DNA from: Pseudomonadota bacterium
GTDB lineage: Bacteria > Pseudomonadota > Alphaproteobacteria > Sphingomonadales > Sphingomonadaceae
Assembly: GCA_030271565.1 (NCBI GenBank)
Contig: JARXKR010000008.1
Coordinates: 13,072 to 27,505 of the forward strand
Reading direction: 5' to 3'
Length of the DNA stretch: 14,434 bases
The notes under the pieces are model-generated. The model ran no database searches. It saw only the letters and a list, made by a program, of their open reading frames with translations, and was not told the origin of the DNA. This document shows, piece by piece, positions 5,099 through 14,225 of the stretch; positions within the stretch are counted from its first letter, which is position 1; the number at the start of each line of letters is the position of its first letter. Both the position numbers and the translations under genes were made by a program.

Positions 5099-7237
5099 TC
5101 ACCTAACCGAAAACCGCACCCGGTCCATCACCCGCCCGCTTTCATCGGTCAGCGCGAGCAGGTGGCTGCCCTTGATCAGCGGCATTTGCGGTGAGCCCTG
5201 CGCGGGAGCAAAGGGCTTGCCGTCAAGGGTGAGGGAAAGGTTCGCCGCCTCGCCAGTGACCGTGATCCCGACCGATTGCCGCGCCGGCGGGATATCGGGA
5301 TCGAAGGCAAAGACGCTGCCCGAAACCGGGTTGGCGATGCGCGGGCGGCGGGCATAGCCGGGGGCCGAGGCAAACTGGCTCTGCGCGGTGCCGGGCAGGA
5401 ACCATTCGCGGCGGGGCGGCTCGCGCAGGCCGGCAAATCCGACTTGTCCGGGCTGAACATTGTCGGGGCGCGCCGGTTGCCGTCCGGGCTGGGTCCGGTG
5501 CAGGCCCAGCATCACGTCGCGCCACACCGGGGCGGCGCCACTGGTGCCCGAGATCGCGCGCATCGGATCGCCCTCAAGGTTGCCGACCCACACCGCGACG
5601 GTGAAGCGATCGGAATAACCGATGCACCAGTTGTCGCGCATCGCCTTCGAGGTCCCGGTCTTCGCCGCGGCCCAGAATGGCAGCCGCAACGCCGAATCGA
5701 CCCCGAAAGTGCTCGCCCGCGCCGAGGGATCCGAGAGCACATCGCCGACGATCCATGCCGCGCCGGGATCGAGGATCTGGCGCGGGGTTACCTGCGGATC
5801 GTCCAGCTTGAGCCGCAGCGGGCTCGCCATGCCAAGGTTGGCGAGGGTGCGATAGGCGTTGGCCTGCTGCAGCAAGGTCACCTCGGCCGAGCCCAGCGCG
5901 AGCGAAAAGCCGTAATAGGAACCATCGCCCTCCAGCCCCTCGTAGCCAAGGTCCCACAGCCGGTCGCGAAAGTCCTGCACCCCGTCGAGCAGCAATGCGC
6001 GCACCGCGGGTACGTTGAGCGAATTGGCCAGCGCGCGCCGCGCCGAGACCGGACCCATAAACGCGTTGTCGTAATTGCGCGGGACATAGAGCCCCGAGGC
6101 GGTGTCGAGCTGGACCGGCGAATCGTCGAGGATCGAGGCGGCGGTGAGCCATTTGCGCTCGATAAGCTGGGCATAAAGGTGCGGCTTGAGCGTCGATCCG
6201 GCCTGGCGCAGCGCCGCCGCGCCATCGACCGAGGCGGCGGTCGAACCCAGTCCCACCCCGCCGACATAAGCCAGCACGTTGCCGCTCTTGTTATCGAGCA
6301 CCACCACCGCACCGTCGCGCACCCGGCGCGGACCGAGACCTTGCAGCTGATGCCGCAGCGCATCGCTGGCGAGCGCCTGCACCGCCGGATCGAGCGTGGT
6401 GGTTACCTTCATCCCCGGCGCGGTCAGCAGGTGCGCAGCGAGGTGTGGTGCGCGCGCAGGATCGAGGCTGTGCAGCCGCCCCATGCTCGCGGCACTATCG
6501 GCCAGTGCGCCCAATGCCGGGCAATCGGCGGGCGGGAGCAGGCGGCAGGCGCGCGCGGCGAGCACGGGGGGCGCTGCTGCAGGATCGCGCAGCAGTGCGG
6601 TGAGCAGCGCCGCCTCGCGCCGGTCGAGCTTGTCGGGGCTCTTGCCGAACAGCGCCAAGGCCGCCGCGCCCACCCCTTGCGTCTCGCCGCGGAACGGTGC
6701 GAGATTGAGGTAGGCCTCAAGGATCTGGTCCTTGCTCCAGCGGTGCTCGAGGCCCCACGCGGCGCGCATCTGGCGCAGTTTGTCGAACCACCCGCGCGCG
6801 CCCGGACGGCCGATCTCGGGCCACAGAAAAGCGGCGGCCTGCATGGTGATGGTCGAGGCCCCCCGACTGCGCGCGCCCTGTGCCCGGTTGCGCACCGATC
6901 CGGCCAGCGCCAGCCAGTCGACCCCGCCGTGGCTGGCGAAACGGTGATCCTCGGCCAGCACCACATCGCGTTGCAACTCGGGGCTGATAGCCTTCAGCGG
7001 GGTCCACGCCAGTCGCCGCATCGCGAAATCGAGCCGCACTTCGTCGAGCAGCCCGCCATCCTTGTCGTAAAGCCAGGCCTCGCTCGATTTCCAGTTGCCC
7101 GTGAGTTCGGCGAAGTCGGGAGCCTTGGGCGGCGACGTGCGCCAGTCGAGCGCTACGCCCGCCAGCACCAGCGCTGCGGCCAGCACAAGCAACACTCGGT
7201 TACGCCGACGCTGCGGCAGGTAGGTTAGGAGCCCCAC
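5099..7237 (-). CDS. pbpC: Penicillin-binding protein 1C (bifunctional transglycosylase/transpeptidase)
   Basis: This 712-aa inner-membrane protein joins lipid II into glycan strands and may crosslink them. After a basic start (QRRRNR, 9-14) comes one membrane helix (15-30). The GT51 domain shows AEDHRFASHGG with catalytic E96 and the GASTITMQ motif at 126-133. The transpeptidase domain has STLK with nucleophile S348, SLN at 406-408 and KTGT at 526-529, so all three penicillin-binding motifs are intact. The C-terminal PBP1C-specific domain begins near the RIANPVSGSVF segment. E. coli PBP1C is 770 aa. The start is taken as GTG at 7237, which precedes the basic region and helix; it overlaps the end of the macroglobulin gene by 13 bp, suggesting translational coupling. 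The frame stays open to 7396, but that part is inside the upstream gene and has no homology. Its ribosome site is weak (GGTGA). The pairing with alpha-2-macroglobulin is the standard PBP1C context. Confidence 0.95.
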   Translation of the reverse strand: MGLLTYLPQRRRNRVLLVLAAALVLAGVALDWRTSPPKAPDFAELTGNWKSSEAWLYDKDGGLLDEVRLDFAMRRLAWTPLKAISPELQRDVVLAEDHRFASHGGVDWLALAGSVRNRAQGARSRGASTITMQAAAFLWPEIGRPGARGWFDKLRQMRAAWGLEHRWSKDQILEAYLNLAPFRGETQGVGAAALALFGKSPDKLDRREAALLTALLRDPAAAPPVLAARACRLLPPADCPALGALADSAASMGRLHSLDPARAPHLAAHLLTAPGMKVTTTLDPAVQALASDALRHQLQGLGPRRVRDGAVVVLDNKSGNVLAYVGGVGLGSTAASVDGAAALRQAGSTLKPHLYAQLIERKWLTAASILDDSPVQLDTASGLYVPRNYDNAFMGPVSARRALANSLNVPAVRALLLDGVQDFRDRLWDLGYEGLEGDGSYYGFSLALGSAEVTLLQQANAYRTLANLGMASPLRLKLDDPQVTPRQILDPGAAWIVGDVLSDPSARASTFGVDSALRLPFWAAAKTGTSKAMRDNWCIGYSDRFTVAVWVGNLEGDPMRAISGTSGAAPVWRDVMLGLHRTQPGRQPARPDNVQPGQVGFAGLREPPRREWFLPGTAQSQFASAPGYARRPRIANPVSGSVFAFDPDIPPARQSVGITVTGEAANLSLTLDGKPFAPAQGSPQMPLIKGSHLLALTDESGRVMDRVRFSVR

Positions 7238-10200
7238 ACCGTCACCGGAGCAATCGGGAACTGCCCGCGGATTTCGGGCGCGTACATCGCCTCGACCCGC
7301 GCCGGGGGCAGCACGAAAGTGCCCGCAGTGTTGAGCCGCAGCGTGTATTCGAGCACCGTCGTGCCGCGTGGCAACCAGTCGAAGAACGCCTGCCATGTGC
7401 CGCGCGAGCTTTGCACATAGGCCGGCCAGGCGCCTTCATTGGTCTCGCCCGCCTGCAATTGCTGCGATTGGCCGCCGAGCGAGGACATTACCACCGCTCC
7501 GGGCGGAAGCGGATCGGACAGCGCCACCCAGGTTCGCTCGGCGCTCGCCTCGATCGTCAGCCGCACCCGCACCACATCGCCTTGCGAGAGCTTGCCCGGC
7601 ACCTTGGCCGAAACCACCGAGACGCTGCGTTGCAGCTTGTACCCGGCGTTGAGCGGTACGGTCAGCGGCACCGCAGCGTGGACCGCGACCGTCGCCCACG
7701 GCCCCGCCCCGCCGCTTTGCGACAATGTCAGCGGACCATCGATCAGCGGCAATTGCACTGGCGCACTTTGTGCCGGGCGCGGCCAGGTCAGGTCGAACAC
7801 GGCGGTGCCGAGCGCCATATGCGTGGTCCCGGTAATCGCGGAGGCTGGGTACTTGGCCGCAAAGCGCCGCGAAAGCAGCGCGCCCCAGGCGTTGGCCGGG
7901 GTGGTATCCCAATGCCCACGCATTTGCCGCGCACCCACCCCGACCATCATCTTGGGCACGTCGGCCGCCCAGCCGGGCTTGCCCAGCACTGCATCGAGCG
8001 CCAGAATCGCCATTTCGTCGGTGCTGGTCATCATCCACCACGGCGCGTTGTTGCGATCGGACAGGTCGAACCGGGTGCCTTCGTAAACGATACGCTTGCG
8101 CAGTTCGCCTTCGGCCGCAGCGCGGAGCAGTCCGGCGCGCGGTGCCCCGGGCAGCCGGTCGAGCGTAACGATCCAGTCGGCCAAGGCGGAGGTCGGCATA
8201 TCGGCAGGGACCATGTCGATCTTGGCGACCAGTGCGGGCGTCGCCGCCCCGGCGCGGGCGAGCGCGCTCAGCGCGGCAATCTTGACCAGCCGTTCGTCGG
8301 CCGAATAGCTGCGGCTGCGCTCGATCCGCCCCTCGACCACGCCTTGCAGCGCGGCGACCATCTTGGCTCGCGGTGCGTCGGGCAAAGGCAATCCGGCGGC
8401 GCTGGTCACCGCGAGCACATAGGCAGTCAGCTCGCTCGACCCGCGCATCTGCGCATCGGGCCAATAGCGCACCAGTCCGTCGCTATCGAGGTAAGTCGGC
8501 AAGGCAGCCGCCAGCGCGGTCCACGCCGCACCGTCACCCGCGACGACGATTTTCGACAGCCGCTGCTCGAAGCAGTCGTAGGGATAGGCGGTCATGTAGG
8601 CCTGCACCCCGCCGAGCGGGGCGGCGAGCGTATCGCTGAGATCGACCGTGACATAGCCGCCCGGCAGCGCGCCTTGCGGGGTGGCGATGGTCGGTGCGGG
8701 ATCGCCAACCCTGAGCAACGTCGCGGCCCAGACCTCGGTCGGGATCGCCGGGATCACTTCCTGCGTCGCGGTCAGGGTATCGCTCGCCTTGCCGTCGGAG
8801 CTGCGCGCCTTGACCGTCCATTTGAGCACCCCCGGTGCGGGCGGCGCATCGAGCCCCCAGCGCACTTGCCCCGCCCCGCCCGCCGGCAGCGTGACGGTCA
8901 GGGGCCCGGCCTTGGCCACGGCAGGTTCGATCAGCGGCTCGGCGGTGATCTTCATCGCGTGGTCGGACGAATTGCGCAGCGTGAACACCGCGTCGTAGTG
9001 ATCCCCGGTACGCACCAGGCTGGGCAGGCCCGAATAAAGCGACAAGTCTTGCGCGGTGCGGATGCTGGTCTCACCAGTGCCGAACAGCTGTGCGCCATCG
9101 GTTGCCACCGCGACCAGCTTGAAGCTCGACAGCGCATCGGACAATGGCACCGCGACATGGCCCTCGCCCTTGGCATCGAGCGTCACATGGCCTTGCCACA
9201 GCAGCACCGGCTTGAAGTTCTCGCGGTTGACGCCCGAGGCATCGCCCGCACCGCCGCCGCCGCCCGCCGCGACGGCTTTTTTGCCGTAGTGCCGTTTGCC
9301 AACGACTTGCATCTGCGCGGTCGAGGTGGCGACTTCCAGATTGCGCTCGCCCATCATCGCCTTGAGCAAGTCCCAGCTGTGGTTGGGCATCAAGGTCAGC
9401 AGAGCCTCGTCGACCGCCACGAAAGCAACGTCGGCGCTGCTCGCCGGGCGGCCATCTGGACCCTTGACCGCGACGGTGACATTCGCGGTTTCGCGCACGC
9501 CATATTTCGCCCGATCGGACTTCAGCGAGACGCCAAGCTGATGCCCTTCCCAGCCGACCTTGATCTTGGCCAGGCCAATCCGGTAGCTCGGCTTGCCCAG
9601 GTCGACCGTCGCGCTGGGGCTGGCCCCATCCTGGCTGAAAAACGGCAGGTTCCAATTGCGCGCCAGATCAGACAGCCACAGGCTGCCGCCCTTGACCCGC
9701 CCGCGCACCGCCATCACAGAAACATAGACGTTGGGCGCATAGCTTGCGGGCAGCTTGACCTCGACCACTGGGTCAGCGCCCGACAGTTTGGTCACGAAGC
9801 TCGACAGCACGCCCTCGCGCTCGACCGTAACCAATGCCTCGGCGGCGCGGAACGGCATCCGCACCTGGAAGCGCGCGGTGTCACCGGCCTTGTACTCGGT
9901 CTTCTCGGGGATCAGGTCCATCCGGTCGCCGTTGTCGCCGCCGAACCACCAATCGTCCTTGCCCGCGAGCCAGACCGATTGGACCGCGCGGCTTTCGCGG
10001 CCCTGGTCGTCCTTGGCGCGCGCGACCATGGTGATCTCGCCCGAAATCCCCGGCGCGAGCTTGCAGCTGGCGCGTCCGGTCTTGTCGGTGCGGGTCAGGC
10101 AACCGCCCGAGAGCTTGGTAACCTTCTCCTGATTGTCATAGGCGTAGAAGCCGCCGATCAGCCGCCGCCGCGCGGTCAGGATCTCGCGCGAATAGAGCTC

Positions 10201-12969
10201 GACCTGCACGGTCTTGTCCTTGAGCGGCTGGCCATCGAGCCCGACGACCACAGTCTCCAGCCGCAAATCATCGGCCTTCATCATCCAGCCGTCGGTGCGC
10301 AGGCCCACCTGCAGCGCGGCGGGGTAGAGCGTCATCGAGCGCGAAGCGGTCATCGTCTCGCCATTGGCATCGGGATAGTCCATCTCGACGCTCAGCGTGA
10401 CCGGGCGGGTGATCGGCAGGCCCACCGCAATATCGGTCTTGGCGGTACCGTCTGCGCCGAGGGTGGCGGGCAGCGTCTCGGCGAACGGCAGTGTCGGGGC
10501 GGGTGCCTGCTGGTAACTGTCGAGCGGCTTGGTCCCCTCGGCAATTTGCTCACCGCCAAAAGTGAACTGGTCCCAGCCCTTGGGATCGGGGAACCACGCC
10601 GCGTAGTCGGTGCGCAGCGTCACCGGCAGCCCGCCCGCGCCGCCGCCCGAGAGGTACCCGACGAACAGCGACAGCGGGACCGAGCTTGGCTGGACCAGCG
10701 CGTCCTTGGGAGCTTGAATCGTCGCGCGCATGTTGGGCAATTTGTACTCATCGACCCGGATCGACTGACCGGTGTAGATGGTCTTGTCGCCGACCTCGAA
10801 GCTCAGGTCGTAGTCGCCCAGCGGCGCGCCTTGGGGGACGGTCCATTCACCCTCGCTGGTGCCGCCCGCGCCAATGGTAACCGCCTGCGAGAACTCCGTG
10901 TCGCTGCCCTGATGACGGAACAGCAGCTTGCCGATGAAGCCTTTGGGATAGGCGAACCCGGCCCCGACCGGGCGGCGCATGATCTGCTTGAAATGCACCG
11001 TCTCGCCAATCCGCACCAGTTCGCGGTCGAACACGGTGTGCACGGTGTCCTGCTGCTCGCTGGAGCCAAACGACATGTCGAAATCGTACGGCGAGATGCC
11101 CTGATCCCAGTCCGACAGGGTAAAGCTCATGTCGCCGTTCGCGCGCGCCGAAACCATCAGCGGGGCGTCCTGCTCCTCTTCGCAGCCACCGCCGAGATTG
11201 GGTTCGGGCAGGATCCCCGCGATTGAAAGCAGACCATTGGCGTCGGTCTGGCCGTAAGCCAGCAGCTTGCCGTCACAGGCATTGGATATGCGCACCGCCG
11301 CGCCCGCGACCGGCGCAGCGTCGGCGAGCGAGGTAACCCAGACCAGCGAGCTTTCGCGGCCCCATTTGAAATGCACCGCCATGTCGGTAACCAGCGCCCC
11401 GGTGGCGACATAGCGCGGCACCGGCCGCCCGAGCAACGCCGCACCCAGCGCCGGGCTTGCGAGTTCGACCACGTGGAAGCCTTTGCCCGGCAGCGGAATA
11501 CCGACCACTTCGAAGTCTTTGCCCTTGCCCGGCAAGCCGAGTTGCAAGGCGCGGCCGCCGGGCATCAACAATGCCTTGTCGCGGGTGTGGTTGACCGCAG
11601 TGGTGGTGCCATCCTTGTGCTCGGTGAAAGTAAAGTCGCTGTTCTCGGCCTTATCGAGCTTGCGCAGCCAAGCCGCGATCTGCGCGTCGTCATCGGCGAC
11701 CTTTTGGCTCTGCCCGGCAACCGAGGTAGCCTTGCCCGCGAGCTCGGGCTCGACCGCCCGGACCGTCACCGGCAAGCTCGCGCCCTCGCTCGCCTCGATG
11801 ATCCCGAAACTGGCGGCGAATTTCACCAGTGGCGGCGCGGCGGCAAACCGGATCGCCAGCGGGTAGCGCGCGGCGTTGGCGAGCGTACGGCCCGACAGGT
11901 CCTTGATCCCCGCCGGAAGCACGACCTGTGCGGCGGAGTCTACCGGGAAGCCGCCGGCGAAGTTGAGATCGGCAACTTCAGCCTTGTTCTTGTCATCGTC
12001 ATCGAGCGTCGGCGCGCGTTCGCTGCCGTCGGCAAAGCGCAACCGCACGCCTAATGCCAGGCGTTTGTCGACCGGCGCGGTGAAGCGGAGGTGCACCGGG
12101 GTGATCGGGTTGCACGCTGCTTTGCCATTCACCCGGCTGCACTCGAAATTGGCGGCGAAGGCCTCGCGCACGGTGAAATCGAAGCGTTGGTCGCGGCCAA
12201 CCGCCTTGCCGGCATCGCTGACAATCGTTGCCGGCCAGACCAGCGACATATCGTGCTTGGGCGGCAACGGACGGCGGCATTTGAGCGCCATGACATTGCG
12301 CAGCGCCGCGCGCCGCGCGGCTTGATCGGCGGGCAGTTCATCGGCGATCTGCGCCTCGTTGAGGAAGCCGGTGCGGCGCCAGTCGCTCTGGCCGAGCCCG
12401 TCGAGAATCTGATCGACGGTGCTGCTGGGCAACACATCGACCGCCGCTGCTTCGCCGATTCCATCGATCGCGCAGCTGGCTTTGGCCGCGACCGAGGTCG
12501 GGCTCGCCGGGACATTGGTGGCGATCAGGAAGACCTGGTCTTCATCGATCTCGTCACCGCTTGCGCCGGGGGCGAGCACCGCCAGGAGAGCTGGCCCGCC
12601 CGTGTCGATGGCGAAAGTACTCTTACCCTGAATGCGGCCGCCGCGCAGCGTGGCGAGCCCCGGACGCAGCTTGATCGTGCAGGTCACTCCGCCGGGCAAA
12701 GGCCGCGCAAATTCGATCACAAACGTCTGCTGATCGGCCCAGCGGCTGGTCGAAGTGCCGGGGCAATCGCTGGTCGCCGCCGGCTTGGCGCGCGGATCGC
12801 CCAAGGGCACCATCGCCTCGGAAAATCGGATCGTATAGCGGTCGACCGCGCCGCTGCTCGCCCCGGCAGTACCGGCGGTGGCGAGCACGACCTGCGGCGG
12901 AGTATCGCCCTGCGCAGTCAGCGGCAGTAACGCCAGCGCCGGCAGTACCAGTTTCCAGCCAGCCTTCAC
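7225..12969 (-). CDS. Alpha-2-macroglobulin family protease trap with intact thioester
   Basis: This 1914-aa periplasmic protein is a bacterial alpha-2-macroglobulin related to E. coli YfhM (1653 aa). The family traps attacking proteases: cleavage of a bait segment triggers a shape change and covalent capture through an internal thioester. The Sec signal peptide (basic VKAGWK, then LVLPALALLPL, likely cleavage after TAQG) has no lipobox Cys, unlike lipid-anchored E. coli YfhM. Residues to about 600 are macroglobulin-like domains, the A2M_N/MG2-type region lies near 540-700, and a flexible Gly-rich, bait-like stretch (AAGGGGGAGDASG) is near 1225-1245. The MG7-type block FKPVLLWQGHV follows near 1250. 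The thioester motif CFEQ is at 1466-1469 (Cys codon 8572-8574), inside YDCFEQRLSK. A C-terminal receptor-binding-like domain ends the protein. GTG 12969 is chosen because GGAGG sits 5 nt upstream and it opens the signal peptide; a TTG at 13011 would add 14 polar residues. It overlaps pbpC by 13 bp. Confidence 0.93.
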   Translation of the reverse strand: MKAGWKLVLPALALLPLTAQGDTPPQVVLATAGTAGASSGAVDRYTIRFSEAMVPLGDPRAKPAATSDCPGTSTSRWADQQTFVIEFARPLPGGVTCTIKLRPGLATLRGGRIQGKSTFAIDTGGPALLAVLAPGASGDEIDEDQVFLIATNVPASPTSVAAKASCAIDGIGEAAAVDVLPSSTVDQILDGLGQSDWRRTGFLNEAQIADELPADQAARRAALRNVMALKCRRPLPPKHDMSLVWPATIVSDAGKAVGRDQRFDFTVREAFAANFECSRVNGKAACNPITPVHLRFTAPVDKRLALGVRLRFADGSERAPTLDDDDKNKAEVADLNFAGGFPVDSAAQVVLPAGIKDLSGRTLANAARYPLAIRFAAAPPLVKFAASFGIIEASEGASLPVTVRAVEPELAGKATSVAGQSQKVADDDAQIAAWLRKLDKAENSDFTFTEHKDGTTTAVNHTRDKALLMPGGRALQLGLPGKGKDFEVVGIPLPGKGFHVVELASPALGAALLGRPVPRYVATGALVTDMAVHFKWGRESSLVWVTSLADAAPVAGAAVRISNACDGKLLAYGQTDANGLLSIAGILPEPNLGGGCEEEQDAPLMVSARANGDMSFTLSDWDQGISPYDFDMSFGSSEQQDTVHTVFDRELVRIGETVHFKQIMRRPVGAGFAYPKGFIGKLLFRHQGSDTEFSQAVTIGAGGTSEGEWTVPQGAPLGDYDLSFEVGDKTIYTGQSIRVDEYKLPNMRATIQAPKDALVQPSSVPLSLFVGYLSGGGAGGLPVTLRTDYAAWFPDPKGWDQFTFGGEQIAEGTKPLDSYQQAPAPTLPFAETLPATLGADGTAKTDIAVGLPITRPVTLSVEMDYPDANGETMTASRSMTLYPAALQVGLRTDGWMMKADDLRLETVVVGLDGQPLKDKTVQVELYSREILTARRRLIGGFYAYDNQEKVTKLSGGCLTRTDKTGRASCKLAPGISGEITMVARAKDDQGRESRAVQSVWLAGKDDWWFGGDNGDRMDLIPEKTEYKAGDTARFQVRMPFRAAEALVTVEREGVLSSFVTKLSGADPVVEVKLPASYAPNVYVSVMAVRGRVKGGSLWLSDLARNWNLPFFSQDGASPSATVDLGKPSYRIGLAKIKVGWEGHQLGVSLKSDRAKYGVRETANVTVAVKGPDGRPASSADVAFVAVDEALLTLMPNHSWDLLKAMMGERNLEVATSTAQMQVVGKRHYGKKAVAAGGGGGAGDASGVNRENFKPVLLWQGHVTLDAKGEGHVAVPLSDALSSFKLVAVATDGAQLFGTGETSIRTAQDLSLYSGLPSLVRTGDHYDAVFTLRNSSDHAMKITAEPLIEPAVAKAGPLTVTLPAGGAGQVRWGLDAPPAPGVLKWTVKARSSDGKASDTLTATQEVIPAIPTEVWAATLLRVGDPAPTIATPQGALPGGYVTVDLSDTLAAPLGGVQAYMTAYPYDCFEQRLSKIVVAGDGAAWTALAAALPTYLDSDGLVRYWPDAQMRGSSELTAYVLAVTSAAGLPLPDAPRAKMVAALQGVVEGRIERSRSYSADERLVKIAALSALARAGAATPALVAKIDMVPADMPTSALADWIVTLDRLPGAPRAGLLRAAAEGELRKRIVYEGTRFDLSDRNNAPWWMMTSTDEMAILALDAVLGKPGWAADVPKMMVGVGARQMRGHWDTTPANAWGALLSRRFAAKYPASAITGTTHMALGTAVFDLTWPRPAQSAPVQLPLIDGPLTLSQSGGAGPWATVAVHAAVPLTVPLNAGYKLQRSVSVVSAKVPGKLSQGDVVRVRLTIEASAERTWVALSDPLPPGAVVMSSLGGQSQQLQAGETNEGAWPAYVQSSRGTWQAFFDWLPRGTTVLEYTLRLNTAGTFVLPPARVEAMYAPEIRGQFPIAPVTVWGS

Positions 12970-12974
12970 GTGCC

Positions 12975-12996
12975 CCTCCCCCGAGTCGATCTCGGG
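12975..12996 (-). promoter_or_regulatory. Ribosome binding site and adjoining hairpin of the macroglobulin gene
   Basis: On the minus strand GGAGG (plus positions 12975-12979) lies 5 nt before the GTG start and decides that start. Directly upstream, CCCGAG and CTCGGG (plus 12991-12996 and 12980-12985) can form a 6-bp stem with a 5-nt loop that abuts the GGAGG. Folding could limit ribosome access. It is a small stem and may be fortuitous. Confidence 0.45.
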
Positions 12997-13027
12997 CCGA
13001 GTGTCACGCAATTACCGATGCTTGTCC

Positions 13028-13057
13028 ATCATATGGCCAAGCCAAGTCGGTGCGCAA
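13028..13057 (-). promoter_or_regulatory. Candidate promoter for the macroglobulin-pbpC operon
   Basis: In the 98-bp gap after the acyl-CoA dehydrogenase stop, the minus strand has TTGCGC (plus 13052-13057), an 18-nt spacer and TATGAT (plus 13028-13033). The -10 box matches the sigma-70 consensus at 5 of 6 bases, the -35 box at only 3 of 6. A transcript would start near 13021, giving a leader of about 50 nt. It would separate the envelope operon from the fatty-acid genes upstream. Confidence 0.4.
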
Positions 13058-13067
13058 ATGCGGCCCT

Positions 13068-14225
13068 TCAGTAGCTCCGCGGCAGCCCCAGCACATGCTC
13101 GGCAAGATAGCTCAGGATCAGGTTCGTGCTGATCGGAGCGACGGTATAGAGCCGGGCCTCGCGGAACTTGCGCTCGACGTCGTATTCCTCGGCAAAACCG
13201 AATCCGCCGAAGGTTTGCACGCACATGTCGGCGGCGGCCCAGCTGGCCTCAGAGGCGAGCAATTTGGCCATGTTGGCCTCGGCCCCGGGGTTGCCGCCCT
13301 GGTCGTAGGTCTGCGCGGCATGGTGGACCATCAGCTCGGCGGCGCGCATCTGCGCATAGCAGCGCGCGATCGGGAACTGGACGCCCTGGTTTTGCCCGAT
13401 TGGCCGGGCAAAGACGCTGCGGTCCTTGGCGTAAGCGGTGGCCTTTTCGATGAACCATTTGGCATCGCCAACGCATTCCGCCGCGATCAGGATCCGCTCG
13501 GCGTTCATGCCCGAAAGGATGTAGCGAAAGCCCTTGCCTTCCTCGCCGATCAGACTGGTTGCGGGGATGCGCAGGTCGTCGAAGAACACCTCGGTGGTCG
13601 AATGGTTCATCATCGTGCGGATCGGCTTGATGGTCAGGCCGCTCCCCAATGCAGCGCGCATATCGACGAGGAAGATCGACAGGCCCTCGGTCTTGCTCGC
13701 GGCCTGTTCGCGCGGAGTGGTGCGCGCGAGCAGCAGCATCAGGTCCGAATGTTCGGCCCGGCTGGTCCAGATCTTCTGGCCGTTGATCACGTAGTGGTCG
13801 CCATCGCGGACCGCGACCGTGCGCAGCGAAAGCGTGTCGGTGCCGCTGGTCGGTTCGGACACCCCGAATGCCTGCAGGCGCAGCGAGCCGTCGGCGATCC
13901 CCGGCAAATACGCCGCCTTCTGCTCGGGCGAGCCGTAGCGCAGCAGCGTGTTCATGATGTACATCTGAGCGTGCGCAGAGGCGCCGTTGCAGCCCGACGA
14001 CTGGATTTCCTCCATAATCACCGCAGCGGCATCGAGCTTGAGTCCCGAGCCGCCGAATTCCTCGGGGATCAGGGCAGCGAGGAACCCGGCCTTGGTCAGC
14101 GCATCGACAAACTCGCCCGGATAAGCGCGCTCGCGGTCTTTCTCGCGCCAGTAGTCACCGGGAAATTCGGCGCACAGCGCCTGCACCGCGCGGCGGATTT
14201 CGGCGATGTCGTCGCTCTCGGTCAT
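13068..14225 (-). CDS. Acyl-CoA dehydrogenase with relocated catalytic Glu
   Basis: This 385-aa flavoprotein (normal family length) removes two hydrogens from the alpha-beta bond of an acyl-CoA thioester, passing electrons to electron-transfer flavoprotein. Family landmarks: IPEEFGGSG (53-61), FAD/substrate loop FGVSEPTSGTD (120-130), GQKIWTS (149-155), and QTFGGFGFAEEYDVER (337-352). In most members the C-terminal segment reads IYEGT and its Glu is the catalytic base; here the aligned residues are VAPIS, with P364 where the Glu should be. E243 in NAERILIAAE lines up with medium-chain Thr255, the site of the base in isovaleryl- and long-chain enzymes, so E243 is the likely base. The start is ATG 14225, which overlaps the thiolase stop (ATGA); the longer frame from 14273 lies inside the thiolase gene. 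The substrate is unknown; coupling to a thiolase points to beta-oxidation of a fatty or related acyl chain. Confidence 0.92.
   Translation of the reverse strand: MTESDDIAEIRRAVQALCAEFPGDYWREKDRERAYPGEFVDALTKAGFLAALIPEEFGGSGLKLDAAAVIMEEIQSSGCNGASAHAQMYIMNTLLRYGSPEQKAAYLPGIADGSLRLQAFGVSEPTSGTDTLSLRTVAVRDGDHYVINGQKIWTSRAEHSDLMLLLARTTPREQAASKTEGLSIFLVDMRAALGSGLTIKPIRTMMNHSTTEVFFDDLRIPATSLIGEEGKGFRYILSGMNAERILIAAECVGDAKWFIEKATAYAKDRSVFARPIGQNQGVQFPIARCYAQMRAAELMVHHAAQTYDQGGNPGAEANMAKLLASEASWAAADMCVQTFGGFGFAEEYDVERKFREARLYTVAPISTNLILSYLAEHVLGLPRSY

Noticed and set aside
5276..7228. A 650-codon plus-strand open frame antisense to pbpC
   Set aside because: Same composition artefact; pbpC has all its catalytic motifs on the minus strand.
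7411..11226. A 1271-codon open frame on the plus strand, antisense to the macroglobulin gene
   Set aside because: It is rich in Arg, His, Gly and Gln with no recognisable domain or signal, as expected when a GC-rich gene is read on the opposite strand. The minus-strand gene has clear family motifs throughout.
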